Assembly (NCBI GenBank): GCA_022376515.1 | Contig: WTXI01000022.1 | Coordinates: 248,001-312,000, forward strand | Length of the DNA: 64,000 nt | Origin: Lactifluus volemus | Lineage: Eukaryota; Basidiomycota; Agaricomycetes; Russulales; Russulaceae | Reading direction: 5' to 3' | Part shown: positions 1-11,181 of the stretch, piece after piece | How positions within the stretch are numbered: position 1 is the first letter of the stretch | Layout: each line of letters opens with the position of its first letter | Translations under genes and position numbers: made by a program | The notes under the pieces: model-generated | Seen by the model: only the letters and a program-made list of their open reading frames with translations | What the model was told of the DNA's origin: nothing | Database searches by the model: none

Positions 1-339
1 TTTATATACAGATAGTGCATCAGGAAAATCTGAGTTTTACTTAAAAGCACTTTAGCATGCTTAATATGACTTAACAATGCTTCTAAGCACTTTTAAGCAG
101 GAGGTCTCTAAGCCTGGCCTGCTTAGGCTAAGCTAGGTCTTCTCCTTAATTTGACTTAGCCAGGGCTTATTGTTGCTTATTTTAGGCTTAGTTCACTTAA
201 ATGGCAGCTTATCTGTGCTTACCATAAGTTTTCAAGCACACAAATTTAGGGCAATAAAAATCATATATTGAGCTAAACTACAACATGACTATGTACAGGA
301 GATTTAATGGTTCCACCAGCCTTGGTGGAACAGCCCTGG

Positions 340-1045
340 CAGGAGTGGGGGCTGCAGGGCCACGGGGAGGTGGTGGTGGTGGTGGTGGCGCGGGAGGAGG
401 CCATGGAAGGAGGCGAGGTGCAGGAGGAGGCGAGGGGCGTGGGAGGCGCAAGAGAACGCGCGGGAGGTACAGGAGGCACGGGGCACAAGGGAGTGAGGAA
501 GCGCAGGAGGAAGTGCAGGAGAATGCGCAGGATGTGGGAGGAGGCGTGGGAGGCATGGGAGGAGGCGCGGGAGGCGCGGGAGGAGGCACAGGAGGAGGCA
601 TGGGAAGCATAGGAGGAGGTCCAGGGGGTGGTGGTCCAGGTGGCAGAGGCAGCAGCGCAGGAGGAGGCAACAAAAAAAAAGAAAAGTCAGCATGCGTTGA
701 GGCAGGGCAGGCAGCGTAACAATGTACTGGGGTGTCAGCACAGGCAGTGCGACAACATAGACTGCCTCACAGAGGCAGTGGATCCAAGAGGAGGCGAAAG
801 CGGTGGGGGAGGCACAGGCACAGGAGGCACATGATGACGCGACAGAGGTAGAGGCAGAACCAGAGGCAGAGGCAGAGAAGGAGGCAGAGGAGGAGGCAGG
901 GGCAGGGGCAGAGAAGGAGAGGACACGGAGGAGGCAGCAGTGGGACGCGTTTGGGCGGGGCAGCAATGACAGAGGGGATAGAGGGAGAGATGGAAAGGGG
1001 CGGCAGCTACAAGAGGCACAAAAATCAACATTGTGCAAACAGTAG
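340..1045. repeat. G-rich (GGAGGC)n core of element A
   Basis: This is a purine-rich minisatellite of GGAGGC, GGTGGT and GGCGCGGGA words with interspersed segments such as GGGCAGGCAGCGTAACA. The same segments recur in element B at about 20000-20660. Open frames here (poly-Gly on plus, poly-Pro on minus) arise from the repeat composition and are not called genes. The dense runs of G could form quadruplexes. Confidence 0.75.
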
Positions 1046-1236
1046 TAAATAATACACCCACTGTAACGACTTAGCGAAAATTTTGCGAGTCACGATTTAG
1101 CATATTTTTTTTTTGGACTTTAGTCAAATTACATAAATGATTTTTTTTATTTCTGTTTGCTTGTCTTTAGTGTCTTACACATCTTAATTACTTAATGTGC
1201 TTATCTTTGGCCTTGATTTGCTTACTTGTTGTACAT

Positions 1237-2365
1237 TGTTAAGGTTCCAAGTGGGACCTTTGTACGAAGTGTACGTTCGTTCGTGAAGTAAAGAACTAGA
1301 CTTGCAAGACGTGCAAGTCAAGATCAAAGGTTCGATAGAGACGAGACTTAGTAAACGACTAAGTCAAGAGCGTTTCAGAGGTCAAGGGCTTTGGGCTCAG
1401 GGTGAGACCAAAGTGTCAAGAAGTCGAAGGTCGTGATGTCAAGAGGGTTCTCTCAGGTCTGATGCTTCTTAGGCAAGACAAGGTTCTTGTTGCGGCTCGA
1501 CTAGGGCCGGGTCCCAACAAGGGTTCTGGTTGTTCTTGTCTCTCCTAAGACCTGGGCTCAGGGACACTCCAAGTGTCGACGCGCTGAGTCCGGTGGTGTT
1601 GTAGCACAACCACCAAGCTTCGATGACCCTACTAGGGCGTATAGGGGGGTAAGAGAAGAGAGGGAAGAGGAGAGGAGAAGTTCTGTCTTTCTGGAGAGTG
1701 AAACGAGTCGATTTGGGTTATAGCCGAAGCTGGGGTACAAGCTACCAGCTGAGGCCTACTTATACAAGATACGCTAATTGTTCTACCAAACTAGGGTGGA
1801 CAATAAGCAAGGAGTCAAGACAATAGAACACAAGAACAATAGGGACTCGGAACAATAACACTGGACTAACTGGGACGGACAATAGCACAACGAGAACAAT
1901 AGAACGGTCAGCACAATAGAGACAACGTGGACGGGACGTCATCAGGATGAGTAAGATGGTTACGGAAAGCATAGGGTCCAACGTGTCCTGCATTCCGTAA
2001 CAGTTCTAATAGATAGAAGGACTTGGATTGCGAAACAAAACTGAGACTTAAGGTCTCTATGGTAGAAAGTACAGGGTTTATATAGAGAAGGAACTCGGCT
2101 ATGTACACAGCCGTAGGGGCTGTGACCTTCGTACAGCTTTCAGGGTTTGAAACATGTTCCAGGAATCAGCGAGTCATCCTGTGCATGTGGCTGTTGCTTG
2201 AGGCTGTACGGTGCTGTGCAAAGCTGTATTGTGAGAAAATAAGTAGGCGATCTGAAACAAAGCGATCAGCAGTCCATTCACATAAGCACAAGGAGTCAGC
2301 AGAAATGAGTCAGTAGTCCGAAAATGTATAGTATGAGTCAGCAAAACACGTGTCAGTTCATAACA
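1237..2365 (-). mobile_element. Solo LTR of the Gypsy-II family, itself interrupted
   Basis: The LTR starts TGTTAAGGTTCC and ends CATAACA, matching the 609-bp LTRs at 33129 and 43432. It is flanked by the 5-bp target duplication TACAT (1232-1236 and 2366-2370). Subtracting the nested 515-bp solo LTR and its 5-bp duplication leaves 609 bp, exactly the full LTR length. It therefore marks an old Gypsy-II insertion into element A that recombined out. Confidence 0.92.
1488..2002 (-). mobile_element. Solo LTR of the Gypsy-I family, nested in a Gypsy-II solo LTR
   Basis: This is the reverse-complement relative of the 515-bp LTRs at 21359 and 29044, and it has the same length. The 5-bp target duplication is GTTCT (1483-1487 and 2003-2007). 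The uninterrupted site, AAGGTTCTAATAG, is seen in the intact LTRs near 33370 and 43677. It carries the AGCTTCGGCT word (minus strand) that pairs with the Gypsy-I primer-binding site. Confidence 0.93.
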
Positions 2366-2474
2366 TACATACTCATTTTCTATGCAAAAAATAAGTAGCT
2401 TGAGCAACTTGACAGGCTTAAAAATGAAATAAGCTGGTTAAGCCAACTAAGTTTTTTCTGGATTTTCCTGATGC

Positions 2475-2727
2475 ATCAGGGATTGTTATCCAAAGTTATT
2501 ATCAACAATCCCTGGTCAAAATAATATTATTATAAAAATATATTACAAGGGATGACAAGGGATTGCAATAACTTGCTAAATAAGATTGTATAATAACCCC
2601 TTGTCATACCTTTTTACTGCTGAAGTTTTTAGGCTATGAGCATGACCCAAGATGGTGACAGAGAGAGATTAAGGGGGAAAAGATTAGATTGCTCATTCAG
2701 ATCATGACCCCAACTACTTATACTAAA
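2475..2727. repeat. AT-rich palindromic tract, MITE-like
   Basis: Arms of the type AAGTTATT..CAATCCCT and AAGGGATTGCAATAACTT face each other around an AT-only centre. A second pair, TGACAAGGG and CCCCTTGTCA, brackets the right side. It could be a small foldback element beside element A. There is no gene here. Confidence 0.4.
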
Positions 2728-2940
2728 CTAAGGTCTAAGTGACATAATCTCGGATGTATCCGCAATAGAAGTCTCTATGATGAAAACAGTTACCGTTGGG
2801 TCTGGTGACTCTGGTCCCTGGCCAACGGTCCCGAAAGAACCGTCATCCTGGCGCCTGTAATGGGATGCGGGAGACGGGACCGGCGCAGCCAACGCAGCGA
2901 GGGGTGCAAGAAGAGCAATCGATAACTTGAAGAACATCAT
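2728..2940 (-). CDS. Small secreted peptide precursor, copy 1 of array
   Basis: The protein is 70 aa. The start is the first ATG of ATGATGTTC on the minus strand; an upstream in-frame TTG is not used. Residues 1-20 are a typical signal peptide (FFKLSIALLAPLAALA) followed by PVPSPASHYRRQD. The RR pair is a likely kexin cleavage site, leaving a short acidic, Cys-free tail (residues 33-70). It is a member of the family at 8.6, 11.2, 13.2, 16.3, 48.3 and 50.7 kb. The tail differs from every paralogue, while the signal peptide and SHYRRQ segment hardly change. Function is unknown; a secreted signalling or effector peptide is an inference. Confidence 0.65.
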   Translation of the reverse strand: MMFFKLSIALLAPLAALAAPVPSPASHYRRQDDGSFGTVGQGPESPDPTVTVFIIETSIADTSEIMSLRP

Positions 2941-3293
2941 TATCGTCAAGGGGGTGATATGGTCGTCGTTTCAGGGAATCAGGGAGGCGTCCTCAGGCTG
3001 TTCAATTGGGTATGCTTGAAGGAAAAAATGATTGAGGGATGCGACCAAGCTACCCCCGACAAAAAAACTGTTAGAGGAATAATGGTGACAATGACAGAAA
3101 GTATGCATACATACCTAGGACAGAGGAGGAAGTGAACGAAAAGTACTAAGGAAGACCATTGGAACCAACTCGAGTTTTTATGTGTGAAGACAGGCTCGAG
3201 CTCGGTATTGTCGGCATGGGATAACAAGTATCCCCAGTGCCGCCTCCGACGAACCCGAACCCAACGCGAGAAATTAATGATTAATAAGAACAA

Positions 3294-4421
3294 GGCTGCG
3301 TCTACTAGTCAAGCAAAGGACTCGGAAATGGCGTTGATTATCGAGCTTTACCGTTGCCGATTGTTGCACTGGCACCTTCGATGCGCTTATTCTTTGCTTC
3401 ATTTTAGTTTGATGGCGACTCATTATCTACAGTACGATGATAAAGCTATAAAGCTTCACTAGAAATGACCACTTTTTCGTCGGGAACCTTGCTTTTGGGC
3501 TTTTATCCCGCAGATAAATTCGGCAATACAAATACATAAGTTCGTTCTTAACCAGTTGTTAGTATTGCCGCGGCTCGGTTTGAAGCCAGTGAGGCGATGA
3601 AGCTGAGCTTAGCCCGGCTCGTGCCAATATCGGCTAAGCTCGTGCATCTAGCCTCAGCCAGCATCGGCTAGGATAAAACAAATTTCCTGATGAGTACTCG
3701 AGCTCGTTGGGGACGTCGATGCTTGCGTCGATGTTTGGCCACGCTTCCAACAACACCGCACAACTGTAGCGTGCGGCAATGCAGCCTCGGCCTCGGAGCC
3801 GTTTACTGACACCGTGAACCTGACCGACATCACCAACGTTGCCACACTTCCAACTGTCCTGCGTCCACAACTCGTTTTCCTCCGAACTGGTTGCTCGTTG
3901 TACGCTTTCAAACTGCGCACAGTAGTGCGCCTCGCTTGTTGCACCTCCGGTTGGTATCATCGAAAGTGATAGATATGTCAACATGACTACGACCTCCTCA
4001 GAGTTTGTGGTGTGCTGATCAATACTGCTGTGACTGTATATCACTTGTCTCACAAAAAACGGCTAGCCCAATGTTGCCCTCCAGGGAAACGACTGCACTG
4101 TACTGGTCCACAATCAACCTCCCTCATGCCTCACTCAACTGGGTGTGACGACCACCGCACCAGGATCCACCGTGATGATGGTAAGATCGGGTTTAAGGAG
4201 TGTGAATGCTGGCGAGGGTTTGGCTTGCACTTCATGGGTAACCTTAAAACGTTCTTGGTCCTCGAATCTCGATGCCAAAGTCGTTCAGTTGCCCCACACA
4301 TGCATGATAGCTCCTGTGAACAACAAGCACAATGCAATATACAATGACCCTGGGATGCCGATCTCGAGCAACCAGGGCACTTCCCGTGGCCTCTGAACTT
4401 GAAGCAAGAGGAGTGATCTGA
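3294..4421. other. No recognisable gene; repeat fragments
   Basis: The left part (to about 3470) is the upstream flank of the peptide gene. From 3560 there is a terminus resembling the hAT element at 38261. Further right, open frames on both strands overlap with no recognisable domain or splice logic. I see no supportable gene. Confidence 0.5.
3560..3672. repeat. Truncated end related to the hAT element
   Basis: TAGTATTGCCGCGGCTCG at 3560 resembles the hAT left end TAGTGTTGCGGGGCTCG at 38261. It is followed by the same style of subterminal AGCC/GGCTAAGC words. No matching right end or 8-bp duplication was found, so this is probably a truncated relative. Confidence 0.45.
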
Positions 4422-4800
4422 CTAACTGGGAACTGGTGTGTATGCGCTCCTTCCGGTATCCCACTGCAGAGACTTCGACTTCCGCAGACTGAGGGGCATC
4501 TGGTGACAGAGTCTCGTTATAGTGGCTCTGGTTGTGTCGGATGTCAGCAAGTTAGAATGCAACAAAAGTCTCATCCCCTCCAAGCAAGGTTTGAGCCGAC
4601 AACGTCGGCATTTTAGTTCGTAATCGGGGTGGAATCCAAGATCAAACGTCGTGAACATTTGAAAGGTTCCGAGATCGAACAAATCTAAAGATCGTTGCAA
4701 AATGAGGAGTGTATAGTCAGAAATTATTGAACGGGAGACCTGAAGTAAATTTTTGATGCTCCCAGCGAGGCACAGGTGAATATACCGTAGCCCGCAACAG
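4422..4800 (-). CDS. Uncharacterised open frame
   Basis: A minus-strand frame runs unbroken from the edge of the small TIR element at 4810 down to a stop at 4422. It has a Cys/Arg-rich central stretch (residues KCRRCRLKPC). The original start, if any, would have been displaced by the TIR insertion. I recognise no family. It may be chance or the tail of a disrupted gene. Confidence 0.2.
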
Positions 4801-4809
4801 ACCTTGCAG

Positions 4810-5150
4810 GCAGGGTTGTCAGCATCAGCCTGACCCCCCATCAGCGAGGGTCGGCCATCACCTGACCCATCAAGCATCAGATGCGAATCCGATGGGGTGG
4901 TCCGTGGTCAAGAAAAATTCACATCACGTGTATATTACATGTACATAGCACAAGCGAGTACTACTAGTCCATTCTTGGGTCCGCGAGCATCGTCAAGAAC
5001 ATGTAACACTCACCTTCCAAAATAAGGAGGAGTATCCCACATTGCCTGATGCATGACTAATGCATCAGACGTTGATGTGATGATTTTGGGCATCAGATGC
5101 TGAATATTTCATCGGATGCCGGGTCAGACCCGTCATCGTGACAACCCTGC
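4810..5150. mobile_element. Short hAT-like MITE (TIR GCAGGGTTGTCA)
   Basis: The left terminus GCAGGGTTGTCA (4810-4821) has its exact reverse complement at 5139-5150. The inner arms are also related (TGACCC..CATC against TGACCCGGCATC). Flanking 8-mers CCTTGCAG and AGTTGCAG match at 6 of 8 positions, as expected for an eroded 8-bp duplication. At 341 bp with no frame of its own, it fits a hAT-type MITE. Confidence 0.6.
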
Positions 5151-6335
5151 AGTTGCAGGCAAGGCTGACCCGACATGTCCGGTCCGCTAGATCCGCGGGA
5201 TCTGGGATCACCATGATGAGGGGCGCCGCTTGATCACATGCTACGAGATGACAGAGCACTTGATACGAGTGGACATGAGAACGAAAACTGAGCTTTCGAG
5301 ATGTGCTAGAGAGTGGTGCTTGGAAATAGAACTTTAGCAGATGGCATCATGGTAGATCTGGCTGAGAGAGAGGCACTGAGTTACTGGTACTCAGGCTGTA
5401 ACTACCACTAATTAGAGGAGGAAGTATAAGGGTTTATATACAGATAAAGGGCAATGCCACAGAACCTCATCACCATCCCCAGCCAAGTCATGAGCCGTGC
5501 ACTGATACATTTGACTATTGACTATTGTAAGGGAGCCTCGGAGTGCAAATACGGACGGTCACAATCACTGTCAATGCCCATACTCTCTGTACCTCATGCC
5601 TACTATCCATCATCATTCACCACCGTTCTTTTCTCATCTCCTTTAGCATCATTAAAGGGCCATCGATACGCAAGTAAAAATAAATAGACCAGGGCCAAAT
5701 GGGCGGCGAGGGAACTCCTCCGGGCGCATTGGTACGACAACTTGAACGTGATCTTTATCGCCTCTAATTCTCACGCGCCATTCCCGCACAGTAATGAAAG
5801 CTTTACGGTGACCGTGAACGGCTGTTCGGTGGTCACCTTGCTCTCTCTCCTCCTGCTACTTCGACAAGCTTCATTCCTCGATGCAACCCCCAGCGCACGT
5901 GGTTGCCAACGACGCTGGCGACTCCCATCCTTCGTTCGTGTTCGATAGTCCTCAAACGCCTCCGCCCTTCCTGACGTCCTCCTGTCTACCCCTCCACAGC
6001 TACGTGGACCTCTCAATGGTATCACAGGGTTTATGGCCGGTCTCGGTGTAAAGGTTCGAGACAAAGTTCATGTGTGCATCATGCAAGTAAATGAGAGTGG
6101 CAAAGATTTGTATGGTATTTGTACGCAAGCAACTTGAACCGTGACAGGGAGCAGCCAAACTTTTGTACCTTGCTGTGCGAGGTGTCTTTGGGTCGAACTC
6201 AAGGTCGAACTTCGACTGCTTTGGAGGTATCAGGAACAGATCACGGGGCCTAAGAACTTCTGCTGCAGCGAGATTCCCGATGATAGCAAAATAAGAGTCT
6301 GAACGAGCAAGATACTGCACAGCTGAATGCAGCAT
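5151..6335. other. No recognisable gene
   Basis: The stretch contains a TATA-like TTTATATACAG at about 5433 and, downstream on the plus strand, short frames such as MGGEGTPPGALVRQLERDLY (from 5699). These may be exons of a decayed gene, but no continuous spliced model or known domain could be built. Nothing is called. Confidence 0.4.
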
Positions 6336-6568
6336 TCAGGGACGGGCCCGGGGGTAAGGGCGACAGGGGTCTCCTAAGTTACACGTGGGCCCGAAATAAA
6401 TGGGCAGTTTGTGCAAAGAGCCGCTGCAGGACGAGGAAGCGACATTGGCCAAGCGCATTTTTTTCACGGACGCTCCAGCACGTGGTCGCGCGGTGACGGC
6501 GGCAAACTCGTCCTGACGGCGGAGGAGCCTGAGGAAGGTGGCGTCGAACTTGCTCGCAGATGAGAGTT

Positions 6569-6919
6569 TCACACCAGCAAGTCCCTACTTGCAGAGTAAT
6601 CAAGTCTACCGTCGTTCAGGATTGGTCGGATCTTCAAATGAGCAAATGTTTTCGATGCACGGGCTTCATCATGCAGATCGGTGTCTTTCGCAGCACGCTC
6701 GTTGTAGGTCTCATGCCTAAGCAACATCTCTTTGGCATCGGGAGAGCATATAGTTGTTGAGGCAAATGATTTGGCAGGGAGGCCTAGAATGTGATCGGTA
6801 TGGGTATGAGAAAGTAGATATAGTGCCGGGACAGATGTAAGTTCTGGTGTTGAGGCAAATTCGTCAACTCGAATCGGGAAAGGTGGGATTAACCCATGGA
6901 ATGGGGTCCCGGGAGGCAT
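6569..6919 (-). pseudogene. 5' fragment of an SNM1/PSO2-type metallo-beta-lactamase gene
   Basis: The frame starts MPPGTPFHGLIPPFPIRVD and contains the metal-binding motif SHTHTDHILGL near residue 40, then ICSPDAKEMLL. This is the N-terminal layout of fungal SNM1/PSO2/Artemis DNA cross-link repair nucleases. The frame stops after residue 116 at SASRDLLV. The expected remainder (DANHCPGA motif, beta-CASP domain) is not found in any frame down to 6000. It is therefore read as a truncated copy. The motif is seen directly; the family assignment follows from the motif and start. Confidence 0.7.
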
Positions 6920-7179
6920 GCTGAAAGTGACTTAGCGAGGCGTTATACTGGCCCGCGCCGCGACGACTCCGAACCCACGTACCCGTATTCAAGTTGCCGG
7001 CCCGGGATGCTTTTCCGCTTCGATGTCGCAATCCGCTCGACCTGGAGTTTGAAGATGCGCATTTGAACAGTGATACGAGCGGCAGCGCGAGTCGGCTCGT
7101 CATTGTCAAGATCCTCGTCTCGTCTTCTTCCTCTTCGTCATCGTCGTCGTCCCCACCTGCTTCACTGCCGCCCACAGTG

Positions 7180-7932
7180 CGGATGTTCGTGCATACTTTC
7201 GTCGCATGCAACATGCCCAAGTACCCACAATTCATACAAATGGCGCCGAGCGTCCTGTATCATCCTTGTCGGCTCACGACGGACGTGGACCGGAGCACGC
7301 ACGAAGACCGTCAGCTTGCGGCCGAGTACCTTCTCTCTACTTACACCCCTCACGACAGCGAGCAACTGTTGCGGCTCTTCGAGGACGCGGGTTTTTATCA
7401 TATCCTGCGGACTAGGCATCGCCAGGAGGGACGATGGTCACCTTTACTCCTCGCGTACCTACACGATCCTGATGTACAGCCACAAGAACTTTTCACCAAC
7501 ATCGACAAGATCTTTACTACCACCATCACCGCCCCTACTACAGCCCGAACACGTTCCTGCGACAGCTCCGTGCCGGCAGACGATTTGCGCGCGACCGTAG
7601 CCATGGCGTTACCAGACCTTTTGGGCGCTAGCATTATCGCCACGCGCCGCAATTGCACGAACACGCGATAGATCCGATGGGATCCGATGCGGATCACAGA
7701 CGCTTCGCTTACCTGCATTGTCTGCTGGGACCGCCATCCGCCACTACGATCAGGACCGTCGGCGGCGGTGCTACCGCAGCTTCGCAACGCTTACGTTGCG
7801 TTGCTGTGCGAAGTCGACCCGGCGAGCGCCATACCGTCCTTGCGATATCTCTCTCCGCCTGAGTATTTGGAGTGGGACGAGGCACTTCGGATCTGTGAAG
7901 AACACGTTCGATGCGGTGGTGTGGGCGCTTGA
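7180..7932 (+). pseudogene. Fragment resembling the C-terminal region of VPS8 (CORVET subunit)
   Basis: Plus-strand coding similarity runs from about FVACNMPKYPQF through STYTPHDSEQLLRLFEDAGFY, AYLHDPDVQP, then after a frame change LHEHAIDPMGSDADHRRF and, after another, YLSPPEYLEWDEALRICEEH. These motifs resemble the helical C-terminal part of fungal VPS8, the vesicle-tethering protein. At least two frameshifts and the lack of any 5' part indicate a relic. It lies head to head with the SNM1-like fragment, so both may have arrived in one duplication. The VPS8 name is from memory of the family and should be confirmed. Confidence 0.55.
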
Positions 7933-8623
7933 TTGGCACACTGTTGACGTGCAGACATTCTAGATGCACAGGTAGCGCTATAGGATGTGGCTACGTGTGT
8001 TGTGTGTCGAGGGCGTATTCGGCATGTTCGAGTTGGACGTGGAAGAGGTGCACGGATTTCCAAAGCAGATAAACCCCAAGTATCGAGGTTCATTTAAAAC
8101 GGCGCGCCTCCGGGCTCACCACACAAAGCCAACAATTTCCTGTAATTTTCTTTCCTGTTGCTTGACTCGAAGGCACACGGTCACCTTCACAAGTGCGGAA
8201 ATTTTTTGTCTCTCGTTAGCTCAGGTTTCCGGAAACTGTGACCATCGACTTGAAAGGTGGCACTTAGCTAGATTAAAAGGAGATAAAGGATACACGAGGG
8301 GAAATACTAGCTGGGCTACTGGGATGGCTGGCGAGACGCGCAAAGTTAGCCGAAACGAGGCGAGACTGAGTCACGTGTGCGAAACGAGGGCATAGGCGGA
8401 AGGACGCAGCTTAATTGCAGACTCGCAATGAAGAGTCACGTTGAAGGATAAGCTGTTTTATTACTGTCTCTGAGCATAAAAGGCCATAAAATACATAATG
8501 TTTTGAACGTATCTAGTACCAGCACAGGTACTCAAACTAAATTAGATAAAGCGGTGTGGACTATTCTAGATCAAAATTCTGAGCCCCTACATGGTGTTGG
8601 GGGACCAAGGGAGATCGTCAGCA
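7933..8623. other. No gene; 3' flank of peptide copy 2
   Basis: From about 8440 the sequence is the conserved 3' flank of the peptide-gene duplicon (CTCTGAGCATA..., CTATTCTAGATCAAAATTCTGAG). Versions recur at about 11020, 13040, 16150, 47160 and 49450. The rest shows nothing recognisable. Confidence 0.6.
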
Positions 8624-8866
8624 TTACACGCTGGCGGGGAAGGCTGTACTGAGGTCTGGTAGGGTTGTCGGCGGCAATTCTGGTAGTACGCCGCAATGTG
8701 GGCCTCCCGAGTTGCACGGGAGAAGGTTCGGGTTGTTTACCAACGAGAAGCCGTCAGAGATTACGCCCGTGTCCTGGCGCCTGTAGTGGGATGCGGGAGA
8801 CGGGACCGGCACAGCCAACGCCACAAGGGGAGCGAGAAGAGCAATCGATAACTTGAAGAACATCAT
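8624..8866 (-). CDS. Small secreted peptide precursor, copy 2
   Basis: The protein is 80 aa and starts at ATGATGTTCTTC. The signal peptide covers residues 1-20, then PVPSPASHYRRQD with a dibasic RR at 30-31. The mature part has two Cys (CNSGGPHC) and ends in LPELPPTTLPDLSTAFPASV. The terminal PDL..AFP motif is shared with copies 3, 4 and 5, while the middle differs. A conserved 64-bp intron in the 5' leader (8987-9050) and a TATA-like CATAAAAAC about 55 bp upstream of that intron support a real transcription unit. No known family recognised. Confidence 0.75.
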   Translation of the reverse strand: MMFFKLSIALLAPLVALAVPVPSPASHYRRQDTGVISDGFSLVNNPNLLPCNSGGPHCGVLPELPPTTLPDLSTAFPASV

Positions 8867-8986
8867 TTTCGTTAAGAGGGTGATATGGTGGTTGTTTTAT
8901 GGAATCAGGGAGGGCCGGCCTCAGGCTGTTAGGTGTGCTTTGAAGGAGAGTTGACGAGGGTTGCGACCTGGCCACCCAAACAAATA

Positions 8987-9115
8987 CTGGCGGAATATCA
9001 AAACAGTTAGAAGGACGGTAGTGACAATGACAGAAAGTATTATGCACACCTATGAAAGAGGAGGAAGTGAATGAAGAAGAGGATAAAGAAGGTCATTGGA
9101 ACCAACTCGAGTTTT
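8987..9115 (-). promoter_or_regulatory. 5' leader intron and core promoter of peptide copy 2
   Basis: On the minus strand, donor AG|GTGTGC at 9050, branch-like CTAAC and acceptor CCGCCAG at 8987 delimit an intron upstream of the ATG. CACATAAAAACTCGAG at about 9105-9120 is TATA-like. The same arrangement is present before copies at 13.4, 16.5, 48.3 (intron 48153-48212) and 50.7 kb (intron 50484-50543). Confidence 0.6.
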
Positions 9116-11181
9116 TATGTGTGTAAAGTATACTAGCTCGGTCTTGCCCGCGTGGGATGACACATATCCCCAGTCCCGCCACAGAGCAACCCGCTTCAGC
9201 ACGAACCCAACGCGAGGGATTTACGTTAACAAGAACTGCCAGTGTGACAAGGTGTCTCTAGTCAAAGCAAATCAAATGGGACCTAAATCTCCCCGATCAA
9301 TCAGCAATTAGAGGGCCAGGGGCAGTCTTATTAGAAGTCGAGACAAGAGACTGACACGCACGCGCACGCGAGACCAAAGAAGGAATAATTCGAGGGCAGC
9401 CCTTCCTTAACGATATCTCCGGTTCTCTAGTCGTGCAACAGTGGCTGTCACAGCATTGAACATCGCGGGAGTGAATGGGACTAAGGAGTGCATCACTGCT
9501 GCCTGAGGACGGTTACGGTTGAGCGTCGCCACCGTTGATCTGGTGGCAAGAAATGAAGTGGTGGCGGCACCGAGGCACTGATTGATAGCCGACAAAATGA
9601 TATGCACGCAGAAAAAATGATGTGGCAGAGAAGAATGGTGACTGGACTTGTAACAATTCGTGAGCGGGAATAAGAGGGCGTTCTGGAAGCTGCTAAATTT
9701 CTCTACAGATAGATCCGTGGAATAGATTGGAGTTAGAAACAGCAATTCCCTATATCGTTTCGGGCGTCAGTGTACGATGTGAGTGTCTCGGAAATCCTCG
9801 GCCCGGGAGTAACTCCTCGCCACTGCCACCACTCCTTCCCACATCTGGACGTCACGCCGGTGCTATTGGATATTCGAGGACATTGGCATGACAAAAGCCC
9901 CGAAGTTTGAGGTCAGTACCGCACAACAAGGCAGGGCCACAGCCACTTCAAATGAGCGACACTAAGAGAACCTAGGGGACGGTGGGCGGACGGACTCGGA
10001 CGTGATCATCGCCCCGGAACGTCTGAGCAAGCAGGCATAGGGACTAGAGGCACACACTGGCAGTCTGGCACACCACCCACAGATGGTGTTCCGGACAATC
10101 CTGTCAATATAACGTGTATTGGGTGTCCTTGGGTAAGGGAGCCTGACTGCCTGAGGGTGTAGTCACACTGATATTCCAGGAGATAACAATAAGTATCGAG
10201 GTTCACGCTGCATTTTTTCCATCTGTCTGCTTTGTCGGCGAAAGCACACACTTGTAGTACGGCAAGCCCATCTGCAGTGAGAAATTAGCAAGGAAATTAG
10301 GCATATCCATGGTGTGTCCATGCTGGGATCATTTGGATGTGCACACTTCCGGCGTGGCATGATTTAGACCCCAGCCTAGTAACTTTGACCTTTTCCGTTC
10401 GAGAATTTCAGTCATAGCTTGGCTTTTTTGAAGGAAGCTGTAAACTTTGAAAAACATCAAGATGAACTGGCGGGCCCCGGCCAGCAAGTATACATCGGCC
10501 CGGGGCACTGGCATTTAATATTTGCACGACACAAATTTGGAACTGAACGCGAACGGTGGTGTACTCGCTCACTTGCTGGCACGCCGCACGGAAATAAGGA
10601 TGTCTTGTTGTCCCATACTAGTACTACTTTACAAAACCAACAATTCCTGGAATTTTTGCCAGTTTCTTAACTCGAAGCCTGAAGGCACTGTAACCCCACG
10701 GCCCCCGGGACTACACCTTCACGAACGCGGAAAATTTTCTCTCCCGTTAGTTGCGGGAAGCTGTGATCATCAACTTGAAAAGTGGCACGTAGCTAAATTG
10801 AAAGGATATCAAGGGTCCAGGTGTGACACGAAGCCGGAAGTACTATGGTAGCTGGGCTATGACCGAGGTGCAAAAGCGTCGTGGCCGATAAAGTGCAACA
10901 ACAGCCGTTACACCCACCAGTGTGGGTCACAGTATTTTTGTGACGTATGATGTCTCGGTAGCTTGACTTGGATGAGAGTGGTGTCGAAGGATCAGCAGTT
11001 CTACTAGTATTCCTGTCTCTGAGCATACATGAAACACACTATTTTATGAACGTATCGAGTTTCATATCAGGTACTCAAACGAGAATAGATAAAAAGGTGG
11101 CAGTGTGGGCTATTCTAGTTTGAAATTCTGAAACCTTGGTGTGTGGTGTGGGGGCCCAATTTGAAAGACAGCTTATCAACA
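9116..11181. repeat. Duplicon spacer, no supported gene
   Basis: This is intergenic sequence of the duplicated unit. The part 9370-9760 recurs at about 11850-12340, 13940-14320 and 17050-17400. The part from about 9880 to 10650 recurs almost unchanged at 15361-16140. A minus-strand frame at 10006-10251 is preserved in the second copy (15490-15834), but it has no start context, domain or splice pattern, so it is not called a gene. Confidence 0.6.

Larger units (their letters stand above)
17..2474. mobile_element. TIR element A (non-autonomous, GCATCAG-type ends)
   Basis: The left end reads GCATCAGGAAAATC at 17-30 and its reverse complement lies at 2461-2474. Both ends are followed by many CTTAA/AAGCAC words, as in element B at 18061-21294, whose termini begin GCATCAGCAAAATGTC. 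The interior has a G-rich core, and about 1.1 kb is contributed by a later nested LTR insertion at 1237-2365. No transposase reading frame is visible, so it is presumably mobilised in trans. The superfamily is not assigned. Confidence 0.7.

Noticed and set aside
278..1061. Long poly-Gly, poly-Arg and poly-Pro frames on both strands in element A (and 19994-20774 in B)
   Set aside because: They arise from (GGAGGC)n repeats, overlap in all frames and have no domain or start context.
3634..4053. 139-aa minus-strand frame
   Set aside because: Competing frames on both strands, overlaps a hAT-like fragment, no recognisable motif.
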